A DNA stretch of 64,000 nucleotides from Simmondsia chinensis (taxonomy: Eukaryota; Streptophyta; Magnoliopsida; Caryophyllales; Simmondsiaceae), in assembly GCA_018398585.1 (NCBI GenBank), contig JAGTTD010000009.1:15567193-15631192 (forward strand), in the 5' to 3' direction. A model generated the notes under the pieces. It did no database searches. It had not been told where the DNA came from and worked only from the letters and a program-made list of their open reading frames with translations. Each line of letters opens with the position of its first letter. Position 1 is the first letter of the stretch. This document shows, one piece after another, positions 42,105 through 54,700 of the stretch. The position numbers were made by a program, and so were the translations under genes.

Positions 42105-43910
42105 CCATCTGGGTCCTTGCCCTTTGTGCTGGCCAGACGACTTAGTTCGTCAGCGCGGTAATTACTTTCTCAGGAAATGCTCCGTATGCTGAAGCCCTGA
42201 AACTCTGAGACTTTGGTTCGAACCAACTCCAGGTATCGAGACAGATGAGGCTCTTTTACTCCATAACTACCTGTAACTTGGTTTACTACCAACTCTGAGT
42301 CACTGTGGGCTTCCACGTGAACCGCTCCAGCAGCCTTGGCGTGGTCCATACCGAGAAGTAGCGCTTCATATTCTGTTTCATTATGTGTCGCTTAGAAGTG
42401 CAATTTTACCGCGTGCTCAGCTCGTTCCCCTTCAGGGTTGATCAATACTACGCCCGCGCCTCGACCTTCTGAATTTACCGAGCCATCCACGAAGATTTTC
42501 CAAACAAGCATTTCTTTCAGGGCTTCCGTCTGCCCAAGCGCCCATATTTCAAAATCACATTCTACCAGAAAATCGGCCAGAGCCTGAGCCTTGATTGCTT
42601 TCCGAGGTTGGTAATATATGTCGTATTCCGAGAGCTCAACCGCCCACTTGAGCATCTGTCCTGAGCAATCCAACTTGGAAAGCAGCTTCTTGAGCGGTAG
42701 ATTGGTAAGGACAACGACTTCATGGGACTGAAAGTACGGTCTTAACTTGCGTGCTGCAGTGATCAGGGCGAGGGCAGCTTTCTCAATGGCGGGATACCTT
42801 TTCTCCGGATCTTTGAGAGTTTGGCTTACGAAGTACACCGGTAGCTGTCGCCCTTGCTGGTCGGCTATCAGGACCGCACTTGTAGCATTTTCTGAGACGG
42901 CCAAGTAGAGCCCCAGTTTCTCGTTGGGTTCAGGTGAGGTGACTACCGGGAGGTGTGCCAAGTGCTGTTTCAGCTGATCAAAGGCGCCTACGCACTCCTT
43001 GTTCCAAAAGAAGGGTTGCTTACCAAGTAGCACTTTGAAGAACGGCAAAGCCTTTTCGGCGGCCCGACTAATGAAGTGGCTGAGTGAAGCCATGCAACCA
43101 GCCAATTTTTGCACGTCTTTTGGGCAATGAGGAGGCTTTAAATCGAGTATGGCCTGCACCTTTGTAGGGTTGGCTTTGATTCCTCGAGAATTTACGATGA
43201 AGCCCAAGAATTTTCCTTCTGGTACGGCAAACGAGCACTTTTCTGGGTTTAGCTTCATGCGGTATCCTCGAAGTGCTTCCAAAGCTTCTTTTAGGTCTGA
43301 GAAGTGATTGAGCGTACATTTTGACTTGACTATCATATCGTTTACGTAGACCTCCATGTTGCGTCCTATCTGCGGCGCAAAAACTTTATTGACCAGCCGT
43401 TGGTAGGTGGCTCCCGCATTCTTAAGTCCAAACGGCATATGCCTTGTAACCGTATGTTCCTTCGGCCATGATGAAGGCCGTTTTCTCCTCGTCGGCCAGG
43501 TGCATTTGAATCTGATGATACCCTAAGAAGGCATCCATGAAACTGAACAGCTCACAGCCCGCCGTGGAGTCTACCAGCCGGTCAATTTTGGGCAAGGGGT
43601 AAGAGTCCTTGGGGCAGGCTTCATTGAGGTCTGTAAAGTTGACGCACATCCTCCAGTTCCCGTTATACTTTTTTACTAACACTACGTTGGCCAGCCACTC
43701 AGGGTATAACACTTCCTGTATAAACCCGGCTTGGGACAACTTCTCTACCTCAGCCTGGATGGCGTCATTAGGTTCTGTACAGAAGATACGCCTCCATTGT
43801 TTGACCGGGGCCTTATTGTCTCGAACATTAAGTTGGTGCGTGATCACCTCGGGCGGTATTCCAGGCATTTCCTTGGCGGTAAAGGCAAAAACGTCTCGGT
43901 ATTGCCTCAA
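42105..43910 (-). pseudogene. Tat-lineage RT, RNase H and second RNase H
   Basis: RT fingers read ANVVLVKKYNGNWRMCV, followed by GYHQIQMHLADEEKTAFI. After a frame change near 43430 come MPFGLKNAGATYQRLVN and YVNDMIVKSK, where the catalytic pair DD is ND. RNase H follows with LGLYLAVSENATSAVLI. The connection region leads to a second archaeal-type RNase H: WKIFVDGSVNSEGRGAGVVL, then ETEYEALLLG and AHSDSELVVNQVTG (about 42520-42220). Dual RNase H is a hallmark of Tat-lineage elements. A stop after KLHF (42392) breaks the second domain, and the Asp to Asn change in RT would abolish polymerisation. Confidence 0.9.
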
Positions 43911-43925
43911 AAGTCCACCAATTTC

Positions 43926-44573
43926 TTAGCGCAGATGTCGAGGGAGGGAAGTGCCCAGATAAGTGTAACACCCAGGCTCCAGTTCGTACCTTTCCAGATG
44001 CGGTGGAGAAGGATGCTCTTTTGGGGGTGAACTCGATTTAAGGGGTTCAGCGGTCATTACCGCCAAGTTGGAGAAAGTGTGATAGTATTCTGAGAGCGCG
44101 CCATGCATGCCTCGTATTGTCATAACGCTCCCTGTATCCGCTTCAAATTTCATTGCCCGGTGATACGTAGATACTACCGCCCTTAGCCGATTTAGGGAGG
44201 GTCTCCCCAAGATGACGTTATAGGAGGAGGGAGCGCTTATAATGAGGAACTCTATCTTAACCGTTCGTTGATCATTCTCATTCCGAAAGATTGTGGGCAG
44301 CGTTATCTTGCCCTGCGGAAGAACGGGCGCCCCCGTGAAGCCCACAACGGGATACGGAGCTGGTGAGAGCACAGTAAGCGGTATACTCATCTTGTTGTAG
44401 CATTCCAAAAACAAGAAGTCCGTGGAACTTCCTTGATCGATTAAGATTCTGTGTACCGTGTGCTTACAGATATCAGCAGTAACCACAAGGGGATATTCTT
44501 GCCGTGCGTCCACTCCCTGGGCGTCCTCTTTAGTGAAACTGATACAACTGGGCACACTCCTGGCCGCGTCCAT
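43926..44573 (-). pseudogene. Tat-lineage aspartic protease segment
   Basis: Contains RILIDQGSSTDFLF, where DTGSS is usual; Thr to Gln next to the catalytic Asp is unfavourable. It also has YNVILGRPSLNRLRAVVSTY, the typical C-terminal protease motif of this lineage. It would cleave Gag-Pol into mature proteins. A stop (about 43926) separates it from RT. Confidence 0.85.
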
Positions 44574-44699
44574 TGCCCTTTTTGTGACCTTCGCTTCCCT
44601 TCTTGATAAGGGGGAGGCAAACTTTGGGGTGATGGTAGCGATGACCTTAGCCGCCGTGTCCTCAGGGCGTTTTTCACTTTCATTGTCGGTCTAGGCTTG

Positions 44700-45764
44700 A
44701 CCAGCCCTCATCCTTTTCAACGTTGTATATTCCTCCCACTGGCCGATGCGCTCGGTCTCCTTGAGACAAAAGTCCAAGGCTCGACAATTGACAATGTCAT
44801 GAGTTGAGACCTGGTGATACGAACACCAGATTGACTTACTGCCACCCAAGGGGGTGGGTTTCTGATCTTTAGGTAGCCCCTTGGGCTCCTTCGTTTTTAC
44901 CTCTAAGAGCTAACGAGGTGCGAGATGCTGGTTCGAAGTCTTGAAAACAGGTGCAGGTCTTCTAGCATGCCAAACGTTATCCCGGGGTGGCCGGGGGCGG
45001 TCCTTTGATCCTAGTGATGCCTGAACAATTTCAGCCCTGGGCATTACCTGCATGACATCCTCTGCCAGGATGTATTTGTTGGCCTTCCTCCATAGCTCAT
45101 CAATGGTTGAAGGTGGTTCCTTTGCTAATGCAAATTTGAAGTTAGAATTCTGTAATCCATTGGCAAAAGCAGTGATTGCCGTTTCATCGGATAAGGTGGC
45201 GACATCAATCATGGCTCGCGTAAATCGTTTCACATAGCTTCTCAGCGGTTCAGCACCATGCTGTTGTAGTTTGAGAAGGTGCGCTGCTGTCCTCCGCCTC
45301 AGCTTATTACTGACGAAATGCCGAGCGAATCTCTCAGAGAGATCCGTAAAGCTATCCACAGATGAATTTGGAAGAGCGGCGAACCAACTTTGCGCGACTC
45401 CTTTCAAGGTAGCCGGAAAACATTTGCACCAAGCGTCTTCCCCCACATCCTGCAGATACATCCGTGCCATGAAGCTAGCCAAATGATCTTTCGGGTCTTG
45501 AGCTCCGTCGAACAAATCGATGTTTGGGATTTTCACTTTCCCCACTGGTGCTGACAGAATTCGAGGTGGGAATGGCGAGTGGGTTCCCGGTATGATGTGG
45601 GTTGCGGCCAGTTTGGAAATCCTCCGGGAGTCCCTCTTGGGGTGGTTTGGATAGGCGCTTGACGCTGAGGCAGTTGCTCCATTTGAGCTTAGAGTTTGGG
45701 TATGTGGGGATGTGGCTATAGATTGGACGGGCTCCGGGATGTATTCTGTGTTATTGGTGGGCAT
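44700..45764 (-). pseudogene. Tat-lineage Gag
   Basis: The ATG at 45764 (MPTNNTEYIPEP) opens 284 codons. The retrotransposon gag core includes PNIDLFDGAQDPKDHLASFM and WFAALPNSSVDSFTDLSERF, and ends near RKANKYILAEDV. A TAG (about 44910) interrupts it. The continuation carries the zinc-knuckle-like WCSYHQVSTHDIVNCRAL (about 44780-44840). Gag forms the particle that packages element RNA. It precedes the protease frame on the same strand. Confidence 0.88.
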
Positions 45765-45894
45765 GTGTGAGAAAAGTTGATGTATTTATTGTTAAAGTTG
45801 CTCAAACTGACCTTGGGTTACGTAATTGAGGTTGCGGCGCTCCCCATGGGGGGAGGAGCGGCTAGTGCTTGACATGAGAAGAGTTTTTAATGCC

Positions 45895-45916
45895 CTTCCC
45901 ACAGACGGTGCCTATT
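45895..45916 (-). other. primer-binding-site region
   Basis: The minus strand reads AATAGGCACCGTCTGTGGGA immediately after the 5' LTR. It resembles the GGCGCCGTCTGTGGGAA tract that follows the 5' LTR of many plant Tat-lineage elements. The first bases are altered, so the tRNA cannot be named with certainty. Confidence 0.6.
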
Positions 45917-46431
45917 TGTTTATGGTGTTTATTGTTGGGTCCTTGGGGGTAGAACCAAGCTCAAGTTCCTTGTCCTTCTTATGAGGTCTCTTCTCCTATT
46001 TATAGGGGAATGTATGCGTGGGTAGCAAGTAATGGGGGTAGGGTACCGCCTGGTTCCCATAGCCAATAGGGGTATTGGTGCTTTCTAGAGGTGAGGTTAC
46101 TTAGGTGGGGGTATCCAAGGAGACGGTAATGGCTCCTGGGACCTGTACCGCTTGGTGGGGGTTATGCGGGGAGGCAGTAATGGCTCCTGGGACCTGTACC
46201 GCCTGGTGGCGGTTATGCAGGGGGGCGGTAATGGCTTCTAGGACCTGTACCGCCTGGTTGCGGTTATGCAGGGAGGCAGTAATGGCTCCTGGGCTCATTA
46301 CCGTCCCAGGGTAGTCCTGTGGGGAGGCGGTAGTGGCTCCTGGGCCCATTACCATCCCCAGGTAGCCATGTGGGGAGACGGTAGTGGCTCCTGGGCTCGT
46401 TACCGCCTAGGTGTAATTTTTATATCAACCA
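45917..46431 (-). repeat. 5' LTR of right Tat-lineage element (515 bp)
   Basis: The same termini and subrepeat structure as the 3' copy, with about 5% difference. The gag side is marked by the primer-site region at 45899-45916. Confidence 0.93.
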
Positions 46432-46436
46432 AAAAG

Positions 46437-48700
46437 CATTATTTAAATTGAATAATCTCTTTTCTCGCAAATTCCCTTCTCCGTCTAACGTCAAATTCAA
46501 TGCATTGTCAATTATTGTTCCAATAAATTGAAATTGAAGCACCAATGACCTTTTGTAACCGAAATTGCATCAAAATATTAGAAACTGAAATCAAGAAGTA
46601 TTTATAAATACACACTTTTGTGCCATAAACATACATTCTTTGTACCATACACATAAATCTAAGCTCAAAAACGACCACACAAAAACCACTCATACTCACA
46701 ACAATCATCCGCCCCACAGAAAGAACACAATGTCAAGGCCATGCATTCTTTAGAAAGCTCCTTGAGTAACACCAACAACTTTTAAAGATAAGATGTCTAC
46801 CTCTTCACTACTATTAGTTCAAATTGCGACCATGATGTCACCAAATACCGGCCCCATTAAGGGAGGTAGACCATACTGAGGACCTTAGGCGGCGGCTAGG
46901 GTTTCTTTGGGGTTCAGAACATAAAAAATCAAAGTTTTAATTGGCAGGCCGGGGGGGGATTGAAAAGAAAGGGGGTAAAAATGACAAACTCCATAAAATG
47001 ATGTCGTATGAGCAAAACTTCCTAAAAAATACCCCAAAGTTTTAGAAAGAGGAAATGCAATGTATGTAATCCATCTAATCTATTACAAAGAATATATTAT
47101 GATGGAACGCCTCGGAAAACCTCATCCAAACAATTCTAGATATCTGACTTTATTTAATCCAATATAATCAAACCATTATGTAATTGAACAATTTTCCACC
47201 GAATTTGACGCGCCCAGCTATAGAATTTGACTAATCTAATTACACAGAATTTGACTAAATAATTTTTTAAACTGCGTAATGTAATTTGTGATGAGAGATT
47301 ATGTTTTTAATTACAAGCAAAAACTACTAATAAATGTTAAGTAAAAATATAATTACTAAAAATTAAAAAAAAAGAAAATATATTATGGTATATTGAAAAT
47401 TTTTGAAATGTTAAAATAAAGATGCTATATGAAATGATAGGTTTTCAAATTTATCTTAAATATATTTTATATGGTCCATATCTTCAAATATTAATGCTAC
47501 CTAAAATAGTGCGTTTTCAAATCTATGTTTCCCCGTGCCTTAGGTTCAATTCCGATTTCTTTGAGTTCCCGCTATTAAACAATTAATTTTCGCCCTTTTT
47601 TATAATTACACTAATATTTTATGATTTCTGGCATAGTGGATGATAAATTCCCTTACAAATTGAATCATCCTAAGGAATGTATTGAGATGGACAGTCTTCA
47701 ATTCAGTGGATCGAAGCCAAGGATCTTACGGACTCTCTAGCATAGAATGAAGCGTCAATTAAACATCGGCAAGAACAATGGATAATTATGGATTGTACTG
47801 CGAAAAGATGAAATCCTATATTTTATTGTCTTTTGATGTCTTATGATGTCGTATGACAATTTTGATTGATTAATGAAATTCCAATTATCAAAAAAAAAGT
47901 TTATTATTTCTGGCCCCGAAATGCAAATATGACACATGTTCAGGGAACTCATATCGATATTCGAAGGCGTTGACCTCTGCAAAGTCCTACAAAGTACGCG
48001 TACTACAACACATTTAATGGAACAACAATAGGTAAATACAATACTCCAACTATTTAATTTTTCCGCACTCCACTGCAAAAAACAAAAGTTTCTTTCTATT
48101 ACGTTTCAAGTCTAATGCAGACTATAACTAATGTTACACATAAGCATTTTTAGACACATGAGAATTTTTTTACAGTTTCTTTTTACTTTATTTCAAATCT
48201 CTTAATTACATCCCTACAAATTATTAGCTGTTCAACAGAATTTCAATAATACATAAGTATTTTCATTACAAATCAGGGAAGTTTGCCCAAAAGGTTCAGA
48301 TTGACACATGACTACGGTTATTGTTAAGTAGTCTACATAAACATTCGCTGTTTTAATATTAAGCATGAATAATTTGAACTGAGTAGTGGCAGTAAAGAAA
48401 ATAATACATAGATGTCAAATATTCAAAGTTAAAGTCATTTCCTTTTCATTTGACGTTCTTGCTTACTGGTCGTTTTCGGCTGGCTTCAAGCCTCGTTTTT
48501 ACGAGTGAGCCTATCTTGTATAGAACTCCGGTGCCACTTATCGAAAAAAAAGGAATATCGCCCGAATTGCAAAACCATTACTTAATTTAGGGTTATATCT
48601 GATTAAATACTGCTAATAGCTATATATGGCATTAGTATTCTCTCAATATATATTCAAGTGTCATGTTTGTTAAACTTATATTGTTATTCCTATATTATAT
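46437..48700. other. AT-rich spacer, no gene seen
   Basis: The first about 100 bases continue the split target-site duplication. The rest is AT-rich. A G-run lies at 46950-46957. Around 47640-47900 there is non-repetitive sequence ending in a short A-run (47889-47899), which could be the 3' end of a retro-copied transcript; I cannot identify it. Confidence 0.45.
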
Positions 48701-49411
48701 TGTTTGAAGTATTTTAAAAATAGAATACTTAACAAAGTGTTTGAGAAGTGTTTCATACTTGTTTTGATTGTATTTGGCTTGAATAGGTTGTGTGTAGACA
48801 TACAGGTACCATGTGTCGACATGCAATCCTGCAGAATAGATCCCAGGCATCTGTGAGTTGACACACAGGTCTCCAGAACCATGTATATTGAAGTGCGTGT
48901 CGACACACAGCTTCAGCACACAATCTTAAAGTACCCTGTGTGTTGAAGCAAGTGTCGACACTCGCTTCGACACACAACTTTACAGTGAGCTGTGTGTTGA
49001 CGTGTCTGTTGACACACAGGGTCTATGTGTTGTCACGCAGCTTCGACATTGACCACTACTTTGCTCGATTGTAAGAGGTTTTTGGCGGTTTGTTTGCAAG
49101 TGTTTTGGGATGTCTTGTGAGTCCTCTTTCTCTATAAATAATCCCCCATATTTTTAGTTGAAGAACATATTGAAAATACATGTGAAAGATTGCAAAGGCT
49201 TGTTGATAGATTTATGTGAAAAACTTTGAAAGTTCATTCCCAAACACATCTCTCTTTATTCCTTCCCACATATAATCCCACTTCATAGTTTTGGTTGTCG
49301 TTGTATCTCTAAGACTATTTCACTATACTTGAAATAAGTCTTAAGAAAGTGATTACGTGCCTCGACACCTGAGATCATTTGGTTACCTGTTTGTGAAGAA
49401 ATACTCCAACA
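48701..49411 (+). repeat. copia LTR 1 (711 bp)
   Basis: Starts TGTTTGAAGTATTTT and ends AATACTCCAACA. U3 contains many GTGTGTCGACACAC-like palindromes (48790-49045). A TATA candidate, TCTATAAATAATCCCCC, is at about 49130-49147. Confidence 0.85.
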
Positions 49412-49631
49412 ATCTTAAGACTTAATTTTGATCATGAAAATGGCTTTTACTCTTTGTGTGATTTGATGGCGAACCGTGTGAGATTTGAGAAAGTGATAAA
49501 GAGAGGAGTCAGATTTTTCCAATCATTCTCTATTGCATACTCAACGGCCATTAAAGGATTGCATATAGTGGAGTTTACATGTGAAATCAAAACCAAAGTT
49601 AAGAATTTATGATTTATAATTAGGCATTATT

Positions 49632-52462
49632 AAGAAGCAAATCAAGTGCTGGAATTGTGGGGAAAACCTCAAGAAGATTGATTGCCCTAAACCAAGAACT
49701 AAAAAGGGAGATAATTCTTTTATGTTTGTTTTCTTTGAAACAAGTCTTGTTCTTGGTGGTTGGATAGTGGTGCATTTATTCACATTGCCAATAATTTGCA
49801 GGACTTCGTAAGCAAGAGGGAACCAAATCAGGATGAGATCAATGTTTATGTGGGCAATGGAATTAAAGTCAACATTGACTTTGTAGGAGTTGTTAAATTG
49901 TTTTTTAAGAATGGTAATTATGTACTCTTGAAAAATACTGCTTTTGTACCGTCTATGAGACGGAATTTAGTTTCTATAGGACTTTTAGATAAGTGTGGTT
50001 ATCGTTTCGAATTTGAAAGTGGTGGTGTTAAATTAATTTATAATTCTCGTATTATTGGAGATGGTTTTCCAAATGAGGGTTTATATCGTGTAAATCTACG
50101 ACCTTTCGAAAATCTTTCCTCAATGAACATTGAGGGTGTTGCCCACAAAAGGTCCACAATGGATAAGAAATCTTATGTTTTATGGCATAGGCGTCTCGGT
50201 CACATCTCTAAAGAAAGAATTGAAAGATTGATAAGAGATAATATTTTATCACAACTTAGTTTTGAAAGGTTTGAAAATTGCATTGATTGTGTTAAAGGAA
50301 AAATGACAAAGACCAAAAGAAAAGGTTCAAATCGAAGTTCTGATCTTTTAGAAATAATTCACACCGATATAAGTGGCCATATATAACATCCTTGAATGAG
50401 CATATGTATTTTATATCCTTCATTGATGATTTTTCTCGATATGGTTATGTGTACCTCATTAAAGAAAAATCTGAAGCACTTGACTGATTTAAAATATATA
50501 AGACCAAGGTTGAAAAACAACTTGGAAAAATAATTAAAGTTGTGAGGTCTGATTGGGATGGTGAATATTATGGAAAATATGATGAGTCTGGTCAATGTAA
50601 GGGTCCTTTTGCTAAGTATCTGGAGAAATGTGGGATAATTGGTCAATACACCACGCCAAGTACACCTGAGCAGAATGGTGTGGCAGAAAGACCAAATCGC
50701 ACACTCATGGACATGGTGAAGTGCATGATGTCTAGGACAAATCTTCCAAAATTTTTATGGAGTGAAGCTTTAAAAACTGCTACCTATATTCTTAATAGGG
50801 TTCCTTCTAAATCTGTTCCTAAAGCTCCTTTTGAGCTTTGGACAGGTAGAAAACCTAGTTTGAATCATTTTCATATTTGGGGTTATCGAGTGGAAGTCAA
50901 AATTTGCAACCCTATTGAAAAGAAAACTGACTCTGGAACTACAAGTTGTTATTTCATTGGATATCTTGATAATTCCAAAGGCCCTAGATTTTTCTGTCCT
51001 GGGCATGGCACTAGAATTGTTGAGTCCATTAATGCTAAATTTCTTGAATATGATGTGTGTAATTGTGATTGCTCTTGTAAGAATGAAGTAGTATTAGAAG
51101 ATAAAGAAGTCATAATTCCTATGCCTATCATTCATGAAAAGGTCATTGGTTAACCTTTTTAAAGAAAATGGGGGTGAAGCCCCACATCAGCAACGAATAC
51201 GTGAACAAGTTCAAGAGAGTCAACAAAGATCGATAATAGATCAGCCTCAACCCTCGAGTAATCCTATTGAACCTAGTCCACACCGTCCGCATAGAGAACG
51301 TAGGTTTGCTATCCTTGATGATTATGTTGTATACTTGAATGAAAATGGTGATACAGGAGATTTTGCTGATCCAATCTGTTTTAGTGACGCTATTTCCCCA
51401 TTACAAGCTGAAAAGTGGCATGAAGCAATGAAAGATGAAATGCAATCTATGACATTGAATAAAGTATGGGATTTGGTAGAATTACCTAGTGGATGTAGAC
51501 CCATCGGATGTAATTGGGCATTGAAGACTAAAAAAGATCCTAAAGGAAACATAAATCGTTTTAAGGCGAGACTAGTGGCAAAGGGTTATACTCAGAAAAA
51601 AGGAATTGATTATAAGGAAACTTTTTCCCTAGTTTCTTCAAAAGATGCTTTTAGAATTATTATGGGTCTTGTTGCACATTTTGATTTAGAGTGGCATCAA
51701 ATGGATATTAAAACGGCATTTTTGAATGGGAGTTTAGAAGAAGTATACATGATTTAACCTGAGGGTTTCATAGAAAAAGGGAAAGAACACTTAGTGTGCA
51801 AACTTAAGAAATCGATATATGGTTTAAAGCAAGATTCTCGTCAGTGGTATTTAAAATTTGATGAAGTTATAACTAATCTTGGGTTTATGGAAAATAAGGT
51901 TGATGAATGCATATACATTAAAATTAGTGGGAGCTGATTCATCATTTCGGTGCTATATGTTGATGACATTTTACTTGCTAGTAATGATTTGGACATGTTG
52001 CGTGAAATAAAGAAACTCTTGTCTAAACACTTTGATATGAAAGATTTGGGGGTTGCTTCTTTTGTACTTGGAATAGAGATACATAGAGACAGGACGCATA
52101 AATTGTTGGATTTATCTCAAAGTGCTTATATTGTTGGGTTTATCTCAAAGTGCTTATGTTGAACGAGTCTTAAAAGCCTTTAGAATGCAAGATTGTAAAC
52201 CTGGAGAATCACCTGTTGTTAAAGGCGATAAACTTAACAAAGATCAATGCCCAAAGAATGAGATTGAGAGAAATTCCATGAAAAATGTACCTTATTCAAA
52301 TGTTGTGGAATGTTTGATGTATATACAAACTTACACTAGGCCAGATATTGCTTTTGCAGTAAGCATGCTTGGGAGATTTTCTTCAAATCCAGGTTGGGCA
52401 CTGGGTGGCAACAAAAAAGGTTATGAGATATCTCTAAAGAACTAAAGATTTCATGTTGGTTT
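49632..52462 (+). pseudogene. copia Gag end-protease-integrase-RT block
   Basis: The order zinc knuckle (KCWNCGENLKKIDCPK), protease (WLDSGAFIHIANN), GAG-pre-integrase (LWHRRLGHISKERIERL), integrase core ([20 protein letters not shown]) and RT identifies Ty1/copia. RT includes NRFKARLVAKGYTQKKGIDY, QMDIKTAFLNGSLEE and YVDDILLASND. The YVDD catalytic motif is intact. Frames are broken at about 50385, 50487, 51153, 51757 and 51935. A 28-29-bp tandem duplication at about 52105-52162 (repeated TTTATCTCAAAGTGCTTAT) adds another shift. The block ends with KDFMLVYN. It is bounded by 20-bp repeats at 49613-49632 and 52460-52479. Confidence 0.88.
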
Positions 52463-54237
52463 ATAATTTGGCATTATTATGATAATTTGTATCACGTATT
52501 TATGACCAAGTGCCTTGAATCAAATGATGATTAATATCATGTTAATTTAACAAAAGAAAAATCAAAAAAAAAAAGGAGAATGAAAATGAATAACCGCATG
52601 AAAATGAGTTGAAGGAAAAAAAGGAAAGGAGGCAAATTCGAGCAGTGCACTGAGATTCGTACCTACGTGTTAAGGGACGCACTATAGAACACTAAAACAC
52701 TATTCCATGAACAATTTTGTGCACTATGTTAGAAGCATTATTTATGTACTGATAATTTTGGTAAACTCCTCAGCATTATTGTGGTAAAAGCTTTGATATA
52801 TAAATGTTGGTAATTACTTATATTTTATTAAAGTGATGACAATTTTCATGAGTGAGTTATTAAGACATGCTTGTTAAATTGGTAATATAAAAACCTTGTC
52901 TTGGGTGGTTGTTGAAACCAGATGATGTCGAGGTGATGCTAAAAGAGAAATTCTTATTCAGCGTGGTTGTTGAAACTAGACGCCAAGGCGATGTTAAAAC
53001 TAATAATAATAAATATGTGAATTTGAATGTACTTAGTAGTTCATGTAGTATATGATTATTTTACATATCTTGATCCACAATGTGACTGATATAAAGATAT
53101 TGAAATTGAAGTTCATGATTAAGGATGATGAAAGAAGTGGCATAAAAGCACTTGAAAATAATGATTAATGATTTTATAGGTGACCGCTTATCTCCGATGG
53201 GTTTTCAATGTCACTTAATGTAATCTTTCAATGGAAACAAACATGCATGTGAAAAGTTTTATCACATATCATAATTAATGCAGTTGAAGTAATATCTACA
53301 TGCATATTTAAGGGCATATGCATAATTAATCCATAATTAATTAGTGCAATAACTGTGTTTCTTTTCAATTAATCGGTTAAAACGAATGGCATTTATACAA
53401 TGAATGCTAAGATGCTCAAATTGAGTGATAATTTTATGCAATTGTTGCATGATAAATAAGATTATTATGTGATGTTATATTCACATGTTATGATGTTGTC
53501 AGTCATCAAAGTGACAAATTTTAATAGTATATAAATATTGAATTTTGATTACTCATATTTTACCCGTAAAATTTGAAGCTTATAAATGACATGTTAATTC
53601 ATACGATTGAATTGTGGATAAATTGAATTTCTTAAGATGTAAATATAAATGAGTACATAAAAGTGACTTTGAATCTTTCATTGATATTGAATGACGCATT
53701 ATGATAATGCGAAGTAAAGTGTATTAAGATGAAAATCATGGAGTGTGGGAATAAATCGCTAAAGAGCTGTAGAAGTAAAAGAGCAAGGAAAGATGAGTCT
53801 TTCGGTCCACATTTCGATAAACTTCTAATGGAATGAACTAGAGACAATATGACTGTAAAGTTCGATATTGTTATGTGTCATAGATTATAATACTATGACG
53901 AGACTATGAAGTCTAGTGATGTTGCCTTTTGAAAGAGATAATTAATGATTGGGATAAATGCGTATACAGCAAGTTCAATAATAATAAATGAGCCATTGTA
54001 TGTTTGTATGTCGATTACCTACTGATATTTGGTATAGATATTTGATACCAAATGAAGATACTTCTGTAGTAAAAATTGGAGTATGAAAAGGCTTGATATA
54101 CCCTTTGTTGTTATAAAGCTAAGTATATATAACTAGCTATGAAAATAAAGTTTACTGGCATGTGGTATATAAGATACTAAAATAACTATGAATTATAGTA
54201 TTATTTTGAATAAGTATTCTTTTATTAAGAAAAATAC
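52463..54237 (+). other. non-coding segment between RT and RNase H of the copia element
   Basis: AT-rich sequence, present also in the second internal region (about 56095-59180) with good similarity. It is therefore an old part of this copia lineage and not a recent local insertion. No gene seen. Confidence 0.6.
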
Positions 54238-54700
54238 GTGGATGCCAGTTATATCTCGGATAAGGAAGACTACGCCTCTAAAAGCGAGGGGGTGTTACTA
54301 AATGGTGGGGGTGTTGTTCTTTGTGTTTCAAGAAATGACCATGTGTTATTAATTTCACCATGATTGTAGAGTTTATTGCTCTAGTTTCTGCTAGTAAAAA
54401 AGCTGAATGTTTAAAGGATCTTTTGTTTAAGATTCCTTTGTAGCCTAAGCCAATACCGCCTATTTCTATACAATTTGATAGTGAGCTATGCTTTCAAATG
54501 TATAAAAGTGAGGTGTATCACTAAAAGTCAAGACACATTAATGTAAGACATGGCTATGTGAAACAACTCATGAAAGATTGAGTGATCACTATGGACTTTG
54601 AAAACATAAGTTAGAATCTAGCGGATCCCTTATTAAAAAGCATTGCTAGAAATTTGAAAATAAACAAATTAAGGGATGGGGCTGAAACCCATCTATTTGA
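54238..54700 (+). pseudogene. copia RNase H and C-terminus, first internal region
   Basis: The frame resumes about 1.75 kb after the RT block, with DASYISDKEDYASKSEGVLL. It continues through SRHINVRHGYVKQLMKD (about 54525-54580) and NLADPLLKSIARNLKI, the conserved end of copia Pol. Several stops interrupt it. The displaced position shows that about 1.75 kb of non-coding sequence (52463-54237) separates it from RT. Confidence 0.75.

Larger units (their letters stand above)
30549..46431 (-). mobile_element. complete 15.9 kb Tat-lineage Ty3/gypsy retrotransposon with two antisense genes
   Basis: Read on the minus strand: 5' LTR (46431-45917), primer-site region, gag, protease, RT, RNase H, a second archaeal-type RNase H, integrase, antisense gene 1, 144-bp array, 92-bp array, antisense F-box-like gene 2, purine tract, 3' LTR (31061-30549). 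The 5-bp target duplication AAAAG occurs at 30544-30548 and 46432-46436. Two RNase H domains, large size and extra ORFs between pol and the 3' LTR mark the Tat lineage (Retand/Ogre relatives). I count about 27 substitutions and one indel between the 513- and 515-bp LTRs (about 5%). At an assumed 1.3e-8 per site per year this is about 2 million years. All ORFs are damaged. Confidence 0.92.

Noticed and set aside
47640..47900. Processed pseudogene suggested by a terminal A-run
   Set aside because: The A-run is only about 10 bases, no coding similarity was recognised, and no target duplication was found.
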